Shown: positions 1 to 9,614, numbered from the stretch's first letter. The stretch is 64,000 nucleotides of DNA from Hydrogenophilales bacterium (GCA_016703155.1 JADJCP010000001.1:1-64000); one strand, 5' to 3'. Notes: a model not told the origin generated them from the sequence alone. A program made the numbers and translations.

Positions 1-2
1 TG

Positions 3-1627
3 ATCGATGCACGCGCCGAGGCCTACGTCGTCGATTTTCCGCAGGCCATGGAGCGTAACTATCAAGCGCACCAACACATCGGCATCCAACTGATGCAACG
101 GCATGTACCCACTGAAGCACGGCTATGGCTCAGTAGCGATCGGGTGTTAATGGATGAACTGTTGGGCTATCTCTCCGGCGCAGCACAAGGTCCAATTGCT
201 GAAATCGTCCGCGAAGCCGAGTCAGAAAGTGTTCGGCGCAATCTGGCTGCGGGATCACGGTTGCGATTCGCCACGTCCAAGGCCACCCCGCTCATCGAAC
301 TGTTGATGCACGCCCTACGCACCCTGCTTGCCGAAGGCGGGCATTTGCCACTTAACCGGCCTGGCGCAGCAGGATTCTGCGACGGCACCGACATCTGGTT
401 CGCCGCCGTGCGACTCACCAATGATATCCGCGCCTGGCTGAGCAAGGCCTTTCCTGAGGCCGCCATCCCATGTGAAGCGTTGAACGATAGGCTGTTCGAC
501 ACCTGGCAGGAATACGGCGCGTGTCGCACCAATCCGGCGACTCACGGCGCGATCTGGTCGGCCAGCATTGAATTTGCCGGGGGCCAACGGATACAACTAG
601 GCGCCCTGCTGCGTTTCCCCCTTGGACCTGCTCTACCCTGACCCGGCCGACTTCCCAAAGGCCTTGAACGGACGCATCGTCGTCACCCAGCAAGGCAGCC
701 AACTCAGGGGCACTGAGGACTCTCAGCCTGGGTCAGTTATTGCCATGGCCAGTGAGCCGCCAGCGGTCAGCACGACCGATGGTCCAAAGCCGATGGCCGA
801 GGGGGTCAGGCTAACAGATGACAGCGGCCATGCCTCGCCCAAGCCAGCCCTGCCCGGAGCTCCGAAGCGGGAAACCCTCAGGAAGGACCGTCGCGAAACG
901 GTTCAGCCGACCAAGGAACATCTCAGACTGGTTCAGGATGCCGGGAATGGTAGTTCCACGGGTCACATAGAACCGGTCCTGGACTTGGCAGAGGACGGCT
1001 ACCTGTCGGATGAGGATGCCGCCGTGACGCTGATCGCCCCGAAGCCAAAAACTGCCAAGGTGCCCGAACCGCCACGCCATATAGGCGCGGTCGTGCCACA
1101 TGTAGCCTTGCCCAGCACGCCGGGCAATCAAGGCAAGGCCGGCAAACGTGGCGCCACGCCCTCCGATGCCGCCTTGCGCTTCATGGGCTGGCTGCAACAA
1201 GGCCTGGCCGATGGTTCTCTGCCCTACAACACCGTGTCGGCACTGGTGCATTTTGTGAAGGTGAACCTGCGCGAGCGTGAGGAGACCATGATGCTGCTGG
1301 TTTCGCCGGCGGTTTTCCGGAAATTCGCCGAGGCCTACGGCGATCTGGCCGCCGGCGAATCGAATGCGGCGAGGTCTCGCCGGGCAACTGGGCATGGGCA
1401 TACAGATGGCATTCAGCCAAGCCGGTTGGCAGCAACCGGCGGCACGCGGCCGCAACATTCATCGCTTTCAGGTGATCCGGCGCGGCGACACCGGCGGCAG
1501 CCTCCTGAACGGCTTCCTGGTGCGCGAGCCGGAGCGTTTCGTGAATCCGTTACCGCCGCCCAATGAACGCCTGCGCTACTGGAGCCAGAGCGTCGCACCC
1601 GGCATCGACAAGGTCGCCCAGGATTGA
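3..1627 (+). pseudogene. traI: MobH-family relaxase (TraI_2/TraI_2_C), 5'-truncated by the window, frameshifted
   Basis: This is the C-terminal part of an ICE-type MobH relaxase, the enzyme that nicks oriT to start conjugative transfer. The reading frame is open from base 3, so the N-terminal part lies outside the window. Frame 3 runs to 641 (ending in a LLRFPL-like segment). It continues in frame 1 after a shift in a run of Cs near 615-620, where the text resumes as LDLLYPDPADFPKALNGRIV. A proline-rich linker follows. A TraI_2_C-like domain with a GWLQQGL...VHFVK...LVSPAVF pattern spans about 1160-1340. A second shift near 1355-1370 moves to frame 2, which carries the conserved C-terminal NIHRFQV...NGFLV...PPPNERL block to the stop at 1625-1627. 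The stop overlaps the traD TTG start (TTGA). Family assignment is by motif recall and is fairly sure; whether the shifts are biological or sequencing errors is open. Confidence 0.7.
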
Positions 1628-3691
1628 GCTATCCCATCGAGAACCTGCTCCGGCCACCGGTGGAACTGATCTCCGGCATTGGCCTGTTCCTCGGCTCGGC
1701 GGGCACGGCCGCCGCCCGCCCTGGGCACCGATCAGGCCGACCACTGACCGGCCGCTGGCCCTCGGCCTTGTTGGGATCGGGCTGGCGTTTCCACCAAGCC
1801 TGGCGGGTGATCCGCTATCACCGCAATCTGCGTAAGCTGACACGCTACAGCCTGAAACCGAGTGAGATTCCCTGGAGCCATGAGGTGCTGTTCCTGGGCA
1901 TGGGGTTCAGATGGACCGCCCTGCACACGCAGCGACTGCATCTGGCGCTGCATCCGCAGGAATCGCCGCTATGTCGAGCCTCGTGCCATCTACAAGGCCT
2001 TTCGGCGTTTCGAGCGGACGCGAGCACGACCTACGGCCGAGGGTCCAGATGTTGCGCGCGCCTTGTCGCCCCGAGTGCCTGGTGGAACCGCTTGGGCGCC
2101 GCTGCCGGAGATCGGCGGTACCCCTGCCCTGCATGGTGTGGAACCGGACGAGGAACCCGTGACCATGGCCCTCTCCGGCCGGGTGGGGCACACCCTGGTC
2201 CTTGGCACGACACGGGTCGGCAAGACCCGTCTCGCCGAACTCCTCATCTCCCAGGACATCCGACGCGGCGATGTGGTGATTGCCTTCGACCCCAAAGGCG
2301 ATGCTGATCTGCTGATACGCATGTACATGGAATCACAGCGTGCCGGGAGACCCTTCTATGTGTTTCATCTCGGCTTTCCGCACCTCTCGGCACGCTACAA
2401 CCCCATTGGTTCGTTTTCCAGAATCACCGAAGTGGCAACGCGCACGGCAGACCCCCTGCCCTCTGAAGGCAATTCCGCCGCCTTCAAGGAATTCGTCTGG
2501 CGCTTCGTCAATGTGCTGGCCAAGGCCATGACCACGCTGGGCGAGCGTCCGGATTTCCAGAGCATCTACGCCTACGCCGTGGATACCGAATCCTTGGCGG
2601 TGCGCTATTTCAGCTGGTGGCTGGACCGTATCCGGCCGGGCTGGCAGGTCGAGGCCAAGGACCTGGAGACGGCTCAGGCCAAGCTGCTGAGCGAGGCGGC
2701 CAAAAAGAGCGGGCGCTCCTTGCACACCATGGCCATCATGGGCTTCATTCGCGACAACGATTTGCGCGACCCAGTAGCGGACGCCCTACGCTCGGTGCTG
2801 AGCAATGATCGGACCTATTTCGAGAAGCTGGTGTCCAGCCTGTACCCGCTTCTGGAAAAGCTGACCACCGGCAAGATCGCCGATCTGATCTCGCCAAACT
2901 ATGCCAACCTCGATGACACCCGACCGATCATCGACTGGATGGGCGTGATCAATCAGGGGGCCGTGGTCTATGTCGGTCTGGATTCGCTCTCGGACCATGA
3001 AGTCGCCAGTGCGGTCGGAACCGCCATGTTCGCCGATCTGACCAGTGTCGCTGGGCAGATTTATAAATTCGGCGTCGGCGCGGGCCAACTGCCCCCGGAG
3101 AGACGCAAGCTGGCGCTGCATGCCGATGAGTTCAACGAACTGGTCGGCGACGCCTTCATACCCATGGTCAACAAGGCGGGCGGCGCGGGCTATCAGGTCA
3201 CCGCCTACACCCAAACCTGGCACGACGTGGAAGCCAAGGTCGGTAATGCCGCCAAGGCGATGCAGATCGGGGGTAACTTCACTACTCGCATCGTGCTGCG
3301 CGTGGAAAACACGGAAACAGCGGAGATCCTCACCGAGAAACTGCCGGAGGTAGATGTCCCAACGATGCAAGTAGCCTCGATGGCCAGTGATTCCAATGAC
3401 CCGACGGATTTCGCGGAATTCCAGAGCCGCAATGAAGATCGCATCAGCATCGAACGACTGCCCATGCTGACCCCGGCCGATCTGGTGCAATTGCCCAAGG
3501 GGCAGGCGTTCGCGTTGATCGAGGGTGGCCAACTCTGGAAGATTCGCATTCCTCTGGCCGATTCGCTGGATGAAACCGATGTACCCAAGGACATCGAAGA
3601 CATGGCGCAGCGCATGCGCTCATCGACAGCGAGTCAAGATAGGGGTAAGCTCCGTCGGCGTCACCATCCCAGGAAAAGGAGCGGCTGGTAA
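1624..3691 (+). pseudogene. traD: Conjugative coupling factor TraD (SXT/TOL subfamily), one frameshift
   Basis: Type IV coupling ATPase that links the relaxosome to the mating channel at the inner membrane. The start is TTG at 1624, overlapping the relaxase stop, and gives MSYPIENLLRPPVEL, the typical opening of this subfamily. The N-terminal text (RVIRYHRNL...FLGMGFRW...HTQRL) is in frame 1 up to about 1950. Homology then resumes in frame 2 at RRNRRYVEPRAIYKAF, so one indel lies near 1950-1962. The remaining ~570 codons are intact: Walker A GTTRVGKT near 2212-2235, a Walker B-like LALHADEF near 3110-3130, and an FDPKGD motif after the P-loop. The coding end (stop 3689-3691) overlaps the ATG of the next gene (TAATG). 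Context with relaxase, DUF4400, AlpA and integrase genes identifies an ICE. The frame-1 continuation to 2307 is spurious. Confidence 0.8.
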
Positions 3692-4389
3692 TGCCAGGCG
3701 ATGGCGCGGCGATTGAGATCGGGATTACCAAGGCCATCACGGCCCCGTTCAAGATCGCTTTCTTTTCTGGTGATCGGGTTTTTCGTGATCCTGGTCGGGC
3801 GTATGGCCATCGACATCTGGCTCTTGGCCGAGTCCAAGGACTCCTTGCCCCCCTGCCCTGGTCATCGACCGCGAGATGGCCAGGGCTGCCGAGGCACCGG
3901 ATTTCATGGGGAGCACTCATGATCGGGCTATGGCATGGGCGAACTTTGTCACCGATTGGTTTTACCGAAAGCCTGGACTGTTGCGCCACGCGGAGGACGA
4001 CGCGACCCGCAGAGGTGAAGTCGAGCATGCGGTGATCCGTGGTGTCCAGTCGATGAATGCCGCCATATCCCAAGCTTACCGGCTCCCAGGTGATCGCCAT
4101 CCGTGCCGCAATCATGGTGTCTTTCCTGCCCTGGACCGGGCTTCTCTACCTGCTCGCCATCGTCGATGGCGCCATGGAACGCGCCAGGCGCAAGGTTGGT
4201 GGTGGCCGCGAGTCATCTACGCTTTACCACCGCTCCAAATACTTCCAGGCCACCCTGGCGACGGTGACGACCACTGTCTATCTCTGGAGGCCCGGCGATG
4301 TGGATCCGTTGCTGGTCGTTGTGCCAGCAACGCTTGCTTGCGCAGCCTTGGCGCGGTTTCAGGCCAAGTACTACAAAAAATACGCGTAG
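3691..4389 (+). pseudogene. ICE membrane protein, DUF4400 (PFL_4697-like), multiply frameshifted
   Basis: Short membrane protein found downstream of traD in SXT/PFL-type ICEs. The start ATG at 3691 overlaps the traD stop. The protein can only be followed by switching frames at least three times. Frame 1 gives GITKAITAPFKIAF, frame 2 the membrane segment FLVIGFFVILVGRMAIDIWLL, and frame 3 LVIDREMARAAEAPDF and the segment to about 4055. Frame 1 then gives the C-terminal FLPWTGLLYLLAIVDG membrane helix, the GGGRESSTLYHRSKY motif and a KYYKKYA end at 4389. The order of pieces is what the family requires, so this is one gene with three or more indels rather than several small genes. Function in transfer is inferred only from context. 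Confidence 0.65.
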
Positions 4390-4438
4390 CTGCATTTTGG
4401 GGAGCACGCTGGCAAAGTGATGAAGTGATCAACTTGAT

Positions 4439-4468
4439 TTGTTATATACCGTTGCATATGTATATAAT
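4439..4468 (+). promoter_or_regulatory. Candidate sigma70 promoter for the AlpA-like gene
   Basis: TTGTTA at 4439-4444 and TATAAT at 4463-4468 are separated by 18 bp. Transcription would begin near 4475. That lies downstream of the first in-frame ATG (4458) and so supports the ATG at 4536 as the start of the alpA gene. The surrounding AT-rich stretch contrasts with the GC-rich flanks. Confidence 0.45.
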
Positions 4469-4535
4469 TTATCCAGTTCCTCTGGAACAGAAATCCACGT
4501 CGACACTACATGGAAGAAATGCGGTGCTCCCCCAA

Positions 4536-4772
4536 ATGAATGATGAGTTGTTACCTGCGACAAAATCCCTGATCAACCGAAAGCAGCTCCTGAAGATAGT
4601 TCCGCTGTCTGACCGGACCATCTTCGATATGGAAAAGCGCGGGGAATTTCCACGGCGCTTTGCGCTCACCAGCCGAAATGTGGCGTGGGATCTCGCGGAA
4701 ATTGAGGCTTGGATTGAGGCTCGCAAGGCGTCAGGCGATCAAGCCGTGCGCCCAGGGATCACGCCTTCTTGA
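4536..4772 (+). CDS. AlpA-family transcriptional regulator / excisionase-like
   Basis: Encodes a 78-residue protein with the AlpA (MerR-like winged helix) pattern: LINRKQLLKIVPLSDRTIFDMEKRGEFPRRF followed by the AWDLAEIEAWIEAR recognition-wing motif. AlpA proteins switch on integrase/excision functions of P4-like prophages and ICEs. The gene sits tail-to-tail with the integrase, overlapping its 3' end by 14 bp (4759-4772). The ATG at 4536 is preferred over 4458 because a good promoter lies between them and the length then matches the family. No strong ribosome-binding site is visible. The longer reading frame that starts at 3876 merely runs through the broken DUF4400 gene. Confidence 0.7.
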   Translation: MNDELLPATKSLINRKQLLKIVPLSDRTIFDMEKRGEFPRRFALTSRNVAWDLAEIEAWIEARKASGDQAVRPGITPS

Positions 4773-5957
4773 TCGTCCATTCGTCGATCATATCGGCCCA
4801 GTCTTGCAGCATGGCTTTTCGCTGTTCTCTGTACTCCGCCTTATTGTAGACGGCGCGAACACCCTTCTGCTCATGAGCAAGCGCCTTCTCGATCCAATCC
4901 GTGTTGTACCCGGCTTCATGAAGTAACGTGGATCCAGTGCGCCGCAGGTCATGCGGCCCGAACTTGGCCAACACCTTCCCATCTTTCTGTGCCGCGGTGT
5001 ACGCCAAAGTTGTTACTTGGTTCAGCGTGGCCTTGCTCATCGGGATGTCTGGGTCATATCTTGAGGGCAGCACATAACGCGAGCCACCTGCACAGGTTTT
5101 GAGTGCAATGAAGAAATCAACCGCCTGACGTGACAGGTAGACGTTGTGCGGATTGCGTCGCTTCATTCGGACGGCAGGTATGGTCCAGATCCCATCCGAG
5201 AAATTCACCTCGTCCCAAGTCGCATCAGTCAATTCTGACTTGCGCACCAACGTCAGCAGCAGGAGCTTTACCGCAATGCGGATGGTTGGGGAGGTCGAAA
5301 CCCGTTCCAGATACTTATACATCAAACCGATTTCTTCTTGAGTCAACGCCCGGTCGCGGGGAACGAATTTTGCGATGGCCGCGGGCCTGACGCGGTCCGC
5401 AGGGTTCTCTACGTCCTGTCCCCGTTCGGATGCCCATCGGTAAATCTGCATGACCACTTCACGAGCATGAACGGCAGTGGCCGGAGCGCCCCGCGTTCGA
5501 CGATCTTGTCAGTAAGATGCCGCAGATCGTCATGAGTCACTTCAGCCAATAGTCGATTGCCAAAAACCGGCTTCAACTCCCGTGTATAAACGGCCTTGCG
5601 CATGTCACGAGTGGAGTCCGCCATCTCGTAGCCTTTGAGCCAGGACTCAGCCCAGTCGTCAAACGTCTTGGCCTGCTTTTCCTTGTCCTTGGATCTGGCC
5701 TTGTCCTGGGCCGGTGATATCCCGACAGCAATTTTCCGTTTGGCTTCATGCAACGCGTCCCTTGCCTCGGCGAGCGTAATGCCGCCAGTGCCATAGCGTC
5801 CTATGGTCAGGGTCTCGCTACGTCCGTTGAACTCATAGTTGTAGCGAAACGAAATACTGGCAGCAGGAGTGACCGCCACATAGAGCCCATCCCTATCCGC
5901 AACCTTGTACAGTCTGTCCCGAGGCTTTAGGTTCCTGATCTTGGTATCAGTTAGCAT
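4759..5957 (-). pseudogene. int: P4-type tyrosine recombinase (ICE integrase), one frameshift
   Basis: Site-specific integrase of the ICE. The N-terminal part (5957 down to about 5480) has the DUF4102 arm-binding domain (MLTDTKIRNLKPRDRLYKV, then LTIGRYGTGGITLAEARD) and the start of the core-binding domain. The frame is lost in KIVERGA near 5480-5490 in a G-rich tract. It resumes in the other frame as ATAVHAREVVMQIYRWA. The C-terminal catalytic domain is complete: R in LLLLTLVRKSEL, HDLRRTGST, H in AHEQKG and the nucleophilic Tyr in AVYNKAEY. Total length of about 400 residues is normal for the family. Orientation towards alpA and position about 360 bp from the 3' end of guaA fit an element integrated at guaA. 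The single shift could be a base-call error, in which case the enzyme is functional. Confidence 0.85.
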
Positions 5958-6027
5958 TTGTTATTCCTTGTTTAACAATTAGATACAAGGTTTTTTTGGT
6001 TCATTCGTGGCATCGACAACATGAAAC

Positions 6028-6055
6028 CTTCAAATTCGATACCACGAATTTGAAG
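6028..6055. repeat. Perfect 11-bp inverted repeat (CTTCAAATTCG / 6-nt loop)
   Basis: The left arm is CTTCAAATTCG (6028-6038) and the right arm its exact complement (6045-6055), with the spacer ATACCA. It lies in the integrase leader and could be an operator, an integrase or AlpA binding site, or part of the integrase mRNA leader. Confidence 0.5.
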
Positions 6056-6240
6056 ATCGCAAAAATATGCATATTAATAAATATATACAAGCACATAAGC
6101 ATGTTTCAATACCACGATTACCACATCATCAACGAATGGTATCGTGCTTTCTAGAAACTGCCTACAGGAATGATACCCGTGAAAATGCCACGCGCAGGTC
6201 TTGCTTGGCCGTGCTTGTAGTTGCCAGTCAATGCCAGCTC

Positions 6241-6273
6241 AACAAAACAAAAAGCCCATGTATACATGGGCTT
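6241..6273 (-). terminator. Rho-independent terminator of guaBA
   Basis: The 22-bp palindrome at 6252-6273 (AAGCCCATG, TATA, CATGGGCTT) is followed on the minus strand by a T-rich run (complement of 6241-6252). It lies 48 bp beyond the guaA stop codon and ends the guaB-guaA transcript before the ICE. Confidence 0.75.
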
Positions 6274-6320
6274 ATGCTGTACTTCTTGCTAGCCGATGCT
6301 AGCCAATGCCAGATATCAAA

Positions 6321-7883
6321 TCATTCCCACTCGATGGTGCCCGGCGGCTTGCCGGTGATGTCGTAGGTGACCCGGTTGATCCCGCGGATTTCGTTGATGA
6401 TCCGGTTGGAAACCTTGGCCAGAAGAGTGTACGGCAGGTCAGCCCAGTGCGCGGTCATGAAATCCTGGGTCTGTACGGCGCGCAAGGCAACGACGTAATC
6501 GTAGGTGCGGCCATCACCCATGACGCCGACGGCCTTGACTGGCAGAAAGACCGCAAACGCCTGCGAAGTCTTTTCATACCAACCACTTGCACGTAATTCT
6601 TCAATAAAAATATGATCCGCGTGACGCAGTAGATCGGCAAACTCCTGCTTCACTTCGCCAAGGATACGCACACCCAAGCCGGGGCCGGGGAAGGGATGAC
6701 GGTAGACCATGTCGTGTGGCAGGCCCAGGGCGACACCGAGTTCGCGGACCTCGTCCTTGAACAGCTCGCGCAGCGGTTCAAGCAGCTTCAGGTGCATGTC
6801 CTCGGGCAGTCCGCCAACGTTGTGATGCGACTTGATGGCGTGGGCCTTCTTGGTCTTGGCGCCGGCGGACTCGATCACATCCGGGTAGATGGTGCCCTGG
6901 GCCAGCCACTTGGCATTCTTTAGTTTTGCGGATTCAGCCTGGAATACCGCGACGAACTCGCCGCCGATGATCTTGCGTTTCTTTTCCGGATCGGCAACAC
7001 CAGCCAGCTTGCCCATGAACTGCTCGGAAGCATCGACATGGATGACCTTGACGCCGAGGTTTTTGGCGAACGTATCCATGACCTGCTCGGCCTCGTTGAG
7101 GCGCAACAGGCCGGTGTCGACGAAGACACAGGTCAACTGGTCGCCAATGGCGCGATGGATCAGCGCAGCCGCCACGGATGAATCAACGCCGCCCGAGAGA
7201 CCCAGGATCACGTCGTCTGAGCCCACCTCGGAACGAATCTTGCCGATGGCTTCGTCGATATAGTCGGGCATGTTCCAGTCATGGCCGCAATCGCACAGGT
7301 CGTGCACAAAGCGTCCCAGGATGGCCTTGCCCTGCAATGTGTGCGTCACCTCCGGGTGGAACTGCACGCCGTAGAATTGTCGTGCATCGTCGGCCATGCC
7401 GGCGACCGGGGTTGAGGCGTTGTCGCAGATCGTCTTGAAACCGGGCGGCAGATCGACCACACGGTCGCCATGGCTCATCCAGACATCCAGCCAGGCCTTG
7501 CCATCCGGCTCGACACGATCCTGGATATCGGTGAGCAACTTGGAATGGCCGTGGGCACGCAGTTCGGCATAGCCATATTCATGATGGCTCGCGGTTTCGA
7601 CCTTGCCGCCGAGTTGTTCGGCCATGGTCTGCATGCCGTAGCAGATGCCCAGCACGGGTACGCCGAGTTCGAATACCGCCTGGGGGGCGCGCGATGTATC
7701 GTCCTCGGTCACCGATGCCGGCCCGCCCGAGAGGATCACCCCGGCCGGGGCGAAATCGCGAATGAACCGATCGGACACGTCGTACGGATGCAACTCGCAG
7801 TAGACGTTGTGCTCACGCACCCGGCGGGCGATCAACTGGGTGTATTGCGAACCGAAATCGAGGATGAGAATTTTCTTGTGCAT
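6321..7883 (-). CDS. guaA: GMP synthase (glutamine-hydrolysing)
   Basis: Converts XMP to GMP using glutamine and ATP, the last step of GMP synthesis in the cytosol. The 520-residue protein has a class I glutamine amidotransferase domain (nucleophile Cys81 in GICYGMQ, His/Glu in QFHPEVTHT). It also has the ATP pyrophosphatase loop LSGGVDSS and the dimerisation domain ending in GTIEWE. The start at 7883 (MHKKILILDFGSQYTQ) is chosen because it matches the family start; an upstream in-frame ATG at 7961 would add 26 unrelated residues and run through the intergenic hairpin. It is downstream of guaB, 81 bp away, with a hairpin between. Complete and ordinary. Confidence 0.98.
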   Translation of the reverse strand: MHKKILILDFGSQYTQLIARRVREHNVYCELHPYDVSDRFIRDFAPAGVILSGGPASVTEDDTSRAPQAVFELGVPVLGICYGMQTMAEQLGGKVETASHHEYGYAELRAHGHSKLLTDIQDRVEPDGKAWLDVWMSHGDRVVDLPPGFKTICDNASTPVAGMADDARQFYGVQFHPEVTHTLQGKAILGRFVHDLCDCGHDWNMPDYIDEAIGKIRSEVGSDDVILGLSGGVDSSVAAALIHRAIGDQLTCVFVDTGLLRLNEAEQVMDTFAKNLGVKVIHVDASEQFMGKLAGVADPEKKRKIIGGEFVAVFQAESAKLKNAKWLAQGTIYPDVIESAGAKTKKAHAIKSHHNVGGLPEDMHLKLLEPLRELFKDEVRELGVALGLPHDMVYRHPFPGPGLGVRILGEVKQEFADLLRHADHIFIEELRASGWYEKTSQAFAVFLPVKAVGVMGDGRTYDYVVALRAVQTQDFMTAHWADLPYTLLAKVSNRIINEIRGINRVTYDITGKPPGTIEWE

Positions 7884-7917
7884 GGGTCTTGTGTCAGGCG
7901 TGTGGTGTGAGGAACGC

Positions 7918-7957
7918 GGCAATTCGGCGTAAGGTGAAAACCTTACGCCGAATTGCC
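7918..7957. repeat. 18-bp perfect hairpin with GAAA tetraloop between guaB and guaA
   Basis: The arms at 7918-7935 and 7940-7957 are perfectly complementary and enclose the loop GAAA (7936-7939). It lies 7 bp after the guaB stop and about 35 bp before guaA. No U-run follows on the minus strand, so it looks like an mRNA-stability or processing element rather than a simple terminator. Confidence 0.7.
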
Positions 7958-7964
7958 TCAAGCC

Positions 7965-9425
7965 TCACACGTGGTAGTTCGGCGCTTCCTTGGTGATCTG
8001 CACGTCGTGGACGTGCGATTCCTTGATGCCGGCGTTGGTGATCTCGACGAACTGGGCGGTGGCGTGGAAACGGGCGATGCTGTCGGCGCCCAGATAACCC
8101 ATCGAAGAGCGCAGCCCGCCCATCAACTGGTGCAGCACCGACAGGACGCTGCCCTTGTAGGGGACGCGGCCTTCGATACCCTCTGGTACCAGTTTGTCGG
8201 CGTTCGCCTCGTTGTCCTGGAAGTAACGGTCCTTCGAGCCCTTCTGCATGGCGCCGAGCGAGCCCATGCCACGGTAGGACTTGTAGGAACGGCCCTGGAA
8301 CAGTTCGATCTCGCCAGGCGCCTCTTCGGTACCGGCCAGCAAACCGCCAAGCATGACGCAGTTGCCACCGGCGGCGATCGCCTTGGCGATATCGCCCGAG
8401 TAGCGAATGCCGCCGTCGGCGATCAGCGGTACACCGGCCTTGGCCATGGCCTCGGCGATATTGGCGACGGCGGTGATCTGCGGCACGCCGACGCCGGCAA
8501 CAATACGCGTCGTGCAGATGGAACCGGGGCCGATGCCGACCTTGACGCAGTCGGCGCCATGATCGACCAGGGCACGGGCGGCATCGGCGGTGGCGATGTT
8601 GCCGCCGATGACCTGAACGTTCGGGTAGGTCTTCTTGGTCCACTGGACGCGTTCCAGCACGCCTCTGGAGTGGCCGTGCGCGGTATCGACGACGATGACA
8701 TCGACGCCCGCCTCGACCAGGGCAGCGATACGTTCGTCGTTATCCGGGCCGACGCCGACGGCGGCGCCGACCAGCAGACGCCCCTGGGCATCCTTGCAGG
8801 CCAGGGGGTGTTCGCTGGTCTTGCGGATGTCCTTGACGGTAATCAGCCCCTTGAGGGTGAAATCGTCGTCGATCACCACCAGACGCTCGAGACGATGCTT
8901 GTGCAGCAGGGCGACGATCTCTTCCTTGCTGACGCCCTCCTTCACCGTCACGAGACGCTTGCGCGGCGTCATGATGTCGCGCACATGCTGATCCAGATTG
9001 GTTTCGAAGCGCAGGTCGCGGTTGGTGACGATGCCGACCACCTTGCCGGCCTTGTCGATCACCGGCAGACCGGAGATGTGATACCGATGGGTGATATCGA
9101 GGACATCGCGGACGCTCATCGTCGGGCTGATGGTGATCGGATCCTTGACCACACCGGACTCATACCGCTTGACCTTGGCCACCTCGGCGGCCTGTTGCTC
9201 CGGCGTCAGGTTTTTGTGGATGATGCCGATGCCGCCCTCCTGGGCCATGGCGATGGCCATGGGTGCTTCGGTAACGGTATCCATGGCGGCGGAAACCACC
9301 GGCATGTTGAGGTCAATGCCGCGCGTGAACCGGGTCTTCAGGCTGACATCGCGGGGCAGGATACTGGATTCGGCGGGGACGAGCAGGACATCGTCGAAGG
9401 TGAGCGCTTTTTGCAGAATACGCAT
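7965..9425 (-). CDS. guaB: IMP dehydrogenase
   Basis: Oxidises IMP to XMP with NAD, the committed step of guanine nucleotide synthesis. It is 486 residues from the ATG at 9425 (MRILQKALTFDDVLLVPA). An alternative ATG six codons upstream is less likely because the family starts at this motif. A TIM barrel is interrupted by a CBS pair (about residues 90-205). The catalytic loop Cys is in GPGSICTTR, and the flap is GMGSLGAM...RYFQ. First gene of the guaBA transcript; a promoter lies close upstream (9452-9480). Length and motifs are normal. Confidence 0.98.
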   Translation of the reverse strand: MRILQKALTFDDVLLVPAESSILPRDVSLKTRFTRGIDLNMPVVSAAMDTVTEAPMAIAMAQEGGIGIIHKNLTPEQQAAEVAKVKRYESGVVKDPITISPTMSVRDVLDITHRYHISGLPVIDKAGKVVGIVTNRDLRFETNLDQHVRDIMTPRKRLVTVKEGVSKEEIVALLHKHRLERLVVIDDDFTLKGLITVKDIRKTSEHPLACKDAQGRLLVGAAVGVGPDNDERIAALVEAGVDVIVVDTAHGHSRGVLERVQWTKKTYPNVQVIGGNIATADAARALVDHGADCVKVGIGPGSICTTRIVAGVGVPQITAVANIAEAMAKAGVPLIADGGIRYSGDIAKAIAAGGNCVMLGGLLAGTEEAPGEIELFQGRSYKSYRGMGSLGAMQKGSKDRYFQDNEANADKLVPEGIEGRVPYKGSVLSVLHQLMGGLRSSMGYLGADSIARFHATAQFVEITNAGIKESHVHDVQITKEAPNYHV

Positions 9426-9451
9426 ATATGAAACCTTACGCACAAAGTCGC

Positions 9452-9480
9452 ATTATACCGGTTAGACCCCGTGCCACGAA
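9452..9480 (-). promoter_or_regulatory. Candidate guaB promoter
   Basis: On the minus strand a perfect -10 TATAAT (9452-9457) is preceded after 17 bp by a weak -35 TTCGTG (9475-9480). Transcription would start about 20 nt upstream of the guaB ATG at 9425. Confidence 0.5.
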
Positions 9481-9525
9481 CCTTTTCGTGATCTGGTTTT
9501 CGTCTGATAAAGCCGGGGGTTTCGG

Positions 9526-9553
9526 TTGACGCTGAGCAAGACGCCTTTAATTT
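9526..9553 (+). promoter_or_regulatory. Candidate promoter of the small lipoprotein gene
   Basis: TTGACG (9526-9531), a 16-bp spacer and TAATTT (9548-9553) lie about 60 bp upstream of the ATG at 9615. They are divergent from the guaB promoter. Confidence 0.35.
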
Positions 9554-9614
9554 TGCGGCGTCGCTGCAATCGAGGCACATAATTGCCCCATAGGGATGTC
9601 GAGGAAACCGCACC

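Larger units (their letters stand above)
5958..6320. promoter_or_regulatory. AT-rich integrase upstream region and presumed attachment end of the ICE
   Basis: No gene is visible in these 363 bp. The stretch is markedly AT-rich and contains the integrase leader, repeats of a TACCACGA core (near 6005 inverted, 6040, 6110, and inverted near 6140), a perfect inverted repeat (6028-6055) and two tandem GCTAGCC-containing decamers near 6289-6308. It ends at the stop codon of guaA. Multiple short repeats next to an integrase are typical of arm-type binding sites. The guaA 3' end is a known integration hot spot for genomic islands, so the att core probably lies at or just inside the guaA end. The att boundaries themselves are not proven. 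Confidence 0.45.

Noticed and set aside
3876..4772. 298-codon frame ending with the AlpA domain
   Set aside because: Its N-terminal part belongs to the frameshifted DUF4400 gene in one frame only; the AlpA gene has its own promoter and start at 4536.
7953..9431. Long plus-strand frame of 492 codons
   Set aside because: It is the exact antisense shadow of guaB; it has no family text, and high GC makes such shadows common.
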